From Bacillota bacterium (GTDB lineage: Bacteria > Bacillota > Syntrophomonadia > Syntrophomonadales > Syntrophomonadaceae): 5,964 nt of DNA. Positions 4,856-5,964 of this stretch are shown here, one piece after another. Location of the stretch: positions 1 through 5,964 of the forward strand of contig JAGFXV010000103.1 of the NCBI GenBank assembly GCA_017861475.1, in the 5' to 3' direction. The notes below the pieces were generated by a model that did no database searches, was not told where the DNA came from, and was given only the letters and a program-made list of their open reading frames with translations. How positions within the stretch are numbered: position 1 is the stretch's first letter; each line of letters begins with the position of its first letter. Both the position numbers and the translations under genes were made by a program.

Positions 4856-4884
4856 GAGAATACCATGCGGTATTCTCTTTTTTT
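4856..4884 (+). terminator. Intrinsic terminator after rplS
   Basis: GAGAATACC (4856-4864) and GGTATTCTC (4869-4877) form a perfect 9-bp stem with an ATGC tetraloop, followed by seven T (4878-4884). Purines upstream (4851-4855) can pair with the T-run to lengthen the stem. It lies 23 nt after the rplS stop and only 15 nt before the rbgA Shine-Dalgarno. Confidence 0.9.
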
Positions 4885-4915
4885 CTCAGCACGATTGAGA
4901 AGGAGGTGGGCTTGA

Positions 4916-5752
4916 ATGGCTATTAACTGGTATCCGGGGCATATGGTCAAGGCCAAAAGAGAGATTGCCGAAAATATTAAACTGGTTGACATCGTTCTGA
5001 TGTTGTTGGATGCGCGCGCGCCATTTTCCTGCCGCAATCCTGATCTGGAAAGAATGATAAGCCGTAAAAAAATAATTCTTATCCTCAACAAAATGGATCT
5101 GGCTTCGCCATCATCAACCCAGCAATATCTTCAAAGTCTCCAGCAGGAGGGCTACCCTGCCGCAGCTATGGATTCCAGCTCCGGCAAAGGAGCCAAGGAA
5201 ATGCTGCAGCTGATCAAAAGCGTCTATCAGCAACAGGCCGAGGAAATGCTGAGCAAAGGGAGACGGGTAAGAAGCCCGCGGGTCATGGTAGTGGGCGTCC
5301 CCAATATCGGCAAATCAACTTTTTTAAACTGCCTGGTAGGAAAAAAGGTAGCCCAAACCGGAGCCAAACCGGGCGTGACCCGCGGAAAACAGTGGGTGCG
5401 AGTGCGCGAGGATATTGAATTCATGGATACGCCGGGTTTGATGTGGCCCAAGGTTGGGGAAGAAGAGCAGGGCTATAAACTGGCCTTGCTGAATATCGTC
5501 GGTGAGAATGCCTATGAGGAATACGATGTTGCCCTTTATCTGCTGAAAACGCTGCAGGAAAAAACGCCGCAAATTTTCTCAGCCCGCTATAAAGTTGAAG
5601 ATGTGCAATTGGATGCGGAAGCATTGCTGGCGGAAATTGCCCGAAAAAGAGGCTATCTGAACAAAGGCGGAATGCCTGACATCGACAAGACCTGTCACCT
5701 GCTGCTGCAGGATTACCGCCGAGGCAATCTGGGCCGGGTCAGTTTGGATTAA
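4916..5752 (+). CDS. rbgA: Ribosome biogenesis GTPase RbgA (YlqF)
   Basis: RbgA is a circularly permuted GTPase needed for late 50S assembly in Bacillus subtilis, where its loss gives a 45S particle depleted of several L-proteins, including L16. The 278 residues match the family length. Permuted motif order is visible: NWYPGHMVKA at 4-13, whose H9 corresponds to the catalytic histidine reported for B. subtilis RbgA; LLDARAPFSCRNPDL (30-44); G4 NKMD at 58-61; DSSSGKG at 86-92 (G5 region); G1 GVPNIGKS at 127-134; G2 PGVTRG at 152-157 with T155; G3 DTPG at 171-174; then a C-terminal helical RNA-binding domain (about 185-278), ending RRGNLGRVSLD. ATG 4916 follows AAGGAGGTG (4900-4908) at 7 nt. 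It lies just past the rplS terminator with no promoter visible between, so expression presumably relies on partial readthrough. Confidence 0.98.
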   Translation: MAINWYPGHMVKAKREIAENIKLVDIVLMLLDARAPFSCRNPDLERMISRKKIILILNKMDLASPSSTQQYLQSLQQEGYPAAAMDSSSGKGAKEMLQLIKSVYQQQAEEMLSKGRRVRSPRVMVVGVPNIGKSTFLNCLVGKKVAQTGAKPGVTRGKQWVRVREDIEFMDTPGLMWPKVGEEEQGYKLALLNIVGENAYEEYDVALYLLKTLQEKTPQIFSARYKVEDVQLDAEALLAEIARKRGYLNKGGMPDIDKTCHLLLQDYRRGNLGRVSLD

Positions 5753-5784
5753 CGATTTTTATCATAGCTTTCGACTGCGGTGAA

Positions 5785-5817
5785 ATGCACCTGTCTGATT
5801 ATCAGACTGGTATGCAT
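5785..5817. other. Intergenic hairpin downstream of rbgA
   Basis: GTCTGA (5793-5798) and TCAGAC (5802-5807) form a perfect stem around TTA. Beyond one T-T mismatch it continues with ACC/GGT (5789-5791 with 5809-5811), then ATGC/GCAT (5785-5788 with 5814-5817) past a 2-nt bulge. That is 13 Watson-Crick pairs in 33 nt. CATCCCC follows rather than a U-run, so it is not a standard terminator. It may mark the 3' end of the rbgA message by processing, or be a small dispersed palindrome. The rest of 5753-5900 shows no gene or ribosome site I can support. Confidence 0.5.
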
Positions 5818-5915
5818 CCCCTGTCCTTAAAATGCTGACAATCCTTGCCGCTTGCCTTTAACTTCACGCTGAGCCCGTGACCTGTGTTATGGTTCAGATT
5901 CCGGATCGTTTAATA

Positions 5916-5924
5916 TGATATAAT
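5916..5924 (+). promoter_or_regulatory. Extended -10 promoter element for a downstream gene
   Basis: TGATATAAT is a perfect TGn-TATAAT extended -10. No good -35 exists at 16-18 nt; the best candidate is TTCAGA (5893-5898) at 20 nt, which an extended -10 promoter can tolerate. Predicted transcription start is near 5930-5932. The gene it drives lies beyond the window; in Bacillus, rnhB follows rbgA, but that is only context. Confidence 0.55.
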
Positions 5925-5930
5925 TCAAAC

Positions 5931-5964
5931 ATCGGGGGGCGTTGACCACAATTTACCACCCGAT
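5931..5964 (+). promoter_or_regulatory. Structured 5' leader, cut by the window edge
   Basis: ATCGGG (5931-5936) is exactly complementary to CCCGAT (5959-5964), the last six bases available, and GG (5937-5938) can pair with CC (5956-5957) past a bulged A. The transcript from the preceding -10 would begin almost at the 5' base of this stem, so the RNA would start with a closed hairpin. That suits a protected 5' end or the first stem of a regulatory RNA. The class cannot be identified from 34 nt. Confidence 0.4.

Noticed and set aside
231..5624. Many minus-strand open frames of 60-175 codons across the window
   Set aside because: They lie antisense to confidently identified genes, lack ribosome sites, and have low-complexity or His/Pro/Ser-rich products typical of shadow frames.
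5785..5838. 17-codon ORF after rbgA
   Set aside because: The only purine tract ends 1 nt before its ATG, and the sequence is the arm of a hairpin.
1..5964. CRISPR array, insertion sequence with transposase, phage or defence genes
   Set aside because: No spaced direct repeats, transposase, integrase or defence-like ORF is visible on either strand; all coding sequence is housekeeping.

Overview
The window carries a conserved block of translation and protein-targeting genes, all on the + strand: ylxM (5' end missing) - ffh - rpsP - khpA - rimM - trmD - SPOUT methyltransferase (PF09936-like) - rplS - rbgA. This order, purine-rich Shine-Dalgarno sites of the AAGGAGG type, frequent GTG starts (ffh, khpA, the SPOUT gene and rplS) and the presence of YlxM and RbgA point to a Gram-positive Firmicute. 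An RNA methyltransferase between trmD and rplS suggests a member of the Clostridia rather than a Bacillus. Base composition looks moderate, a little under 50% G+C by eye. I cannot name the genus.

Layout. 1-264 is the YlxM C-terminal part. 280-1629 is Ffh, the SRP GTPase. 1720-2246 holds ribosomal protein S16 and the KH protein KhpA. 2246-2476 is a gene-free gap that is almost entirely one long imperfect inverted repeat. 2477-2992 is RimM, 3058-3804 TrmD, and 3791-4366 an uncharacterised SPOUT methyltransferase overlapping trmD by 14 nt. 4367-4481 is a promoter and leader for rplS with a possible 12-codon leader peptide. 4482-4832 is L19, followed by a strong intrinsic terminator (4856-4884). 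4916-5752 is RbgA. 5753-5964 has no recognisable gene but holds a hairpin, an extended -10 promoter, and the start of a structured leader cut off by the window edge.

The genes share one theme. YlxM and Ffh serve co-translational targeting of membrane proteins. S16 and RimM belong to 30S structure and assembly, and L19 and RbgA to 50S structure and assembly. KhpA is a small RNA-binding protein. TrmD and probably the SPOUT protein methylate RNA.

No new multi-gene system is visible; the protein-coding content is a classical housekeeping operon. The unexplained signals are non-coding: (1) the roughly 200-nt inverted repeat between khpA and rimM, with a REP-like palindrome at its centre and a terminator-like hairpin at its 3' end; (2) the rplS leader with its nested small ORF; (3) the structured promoter-proximal leader at the right edge. 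At protein level, TrmD has Glu where Escherichia coli TrmD has its catalytic Asp, and the SPOUT enzyme's substrate is unknown.
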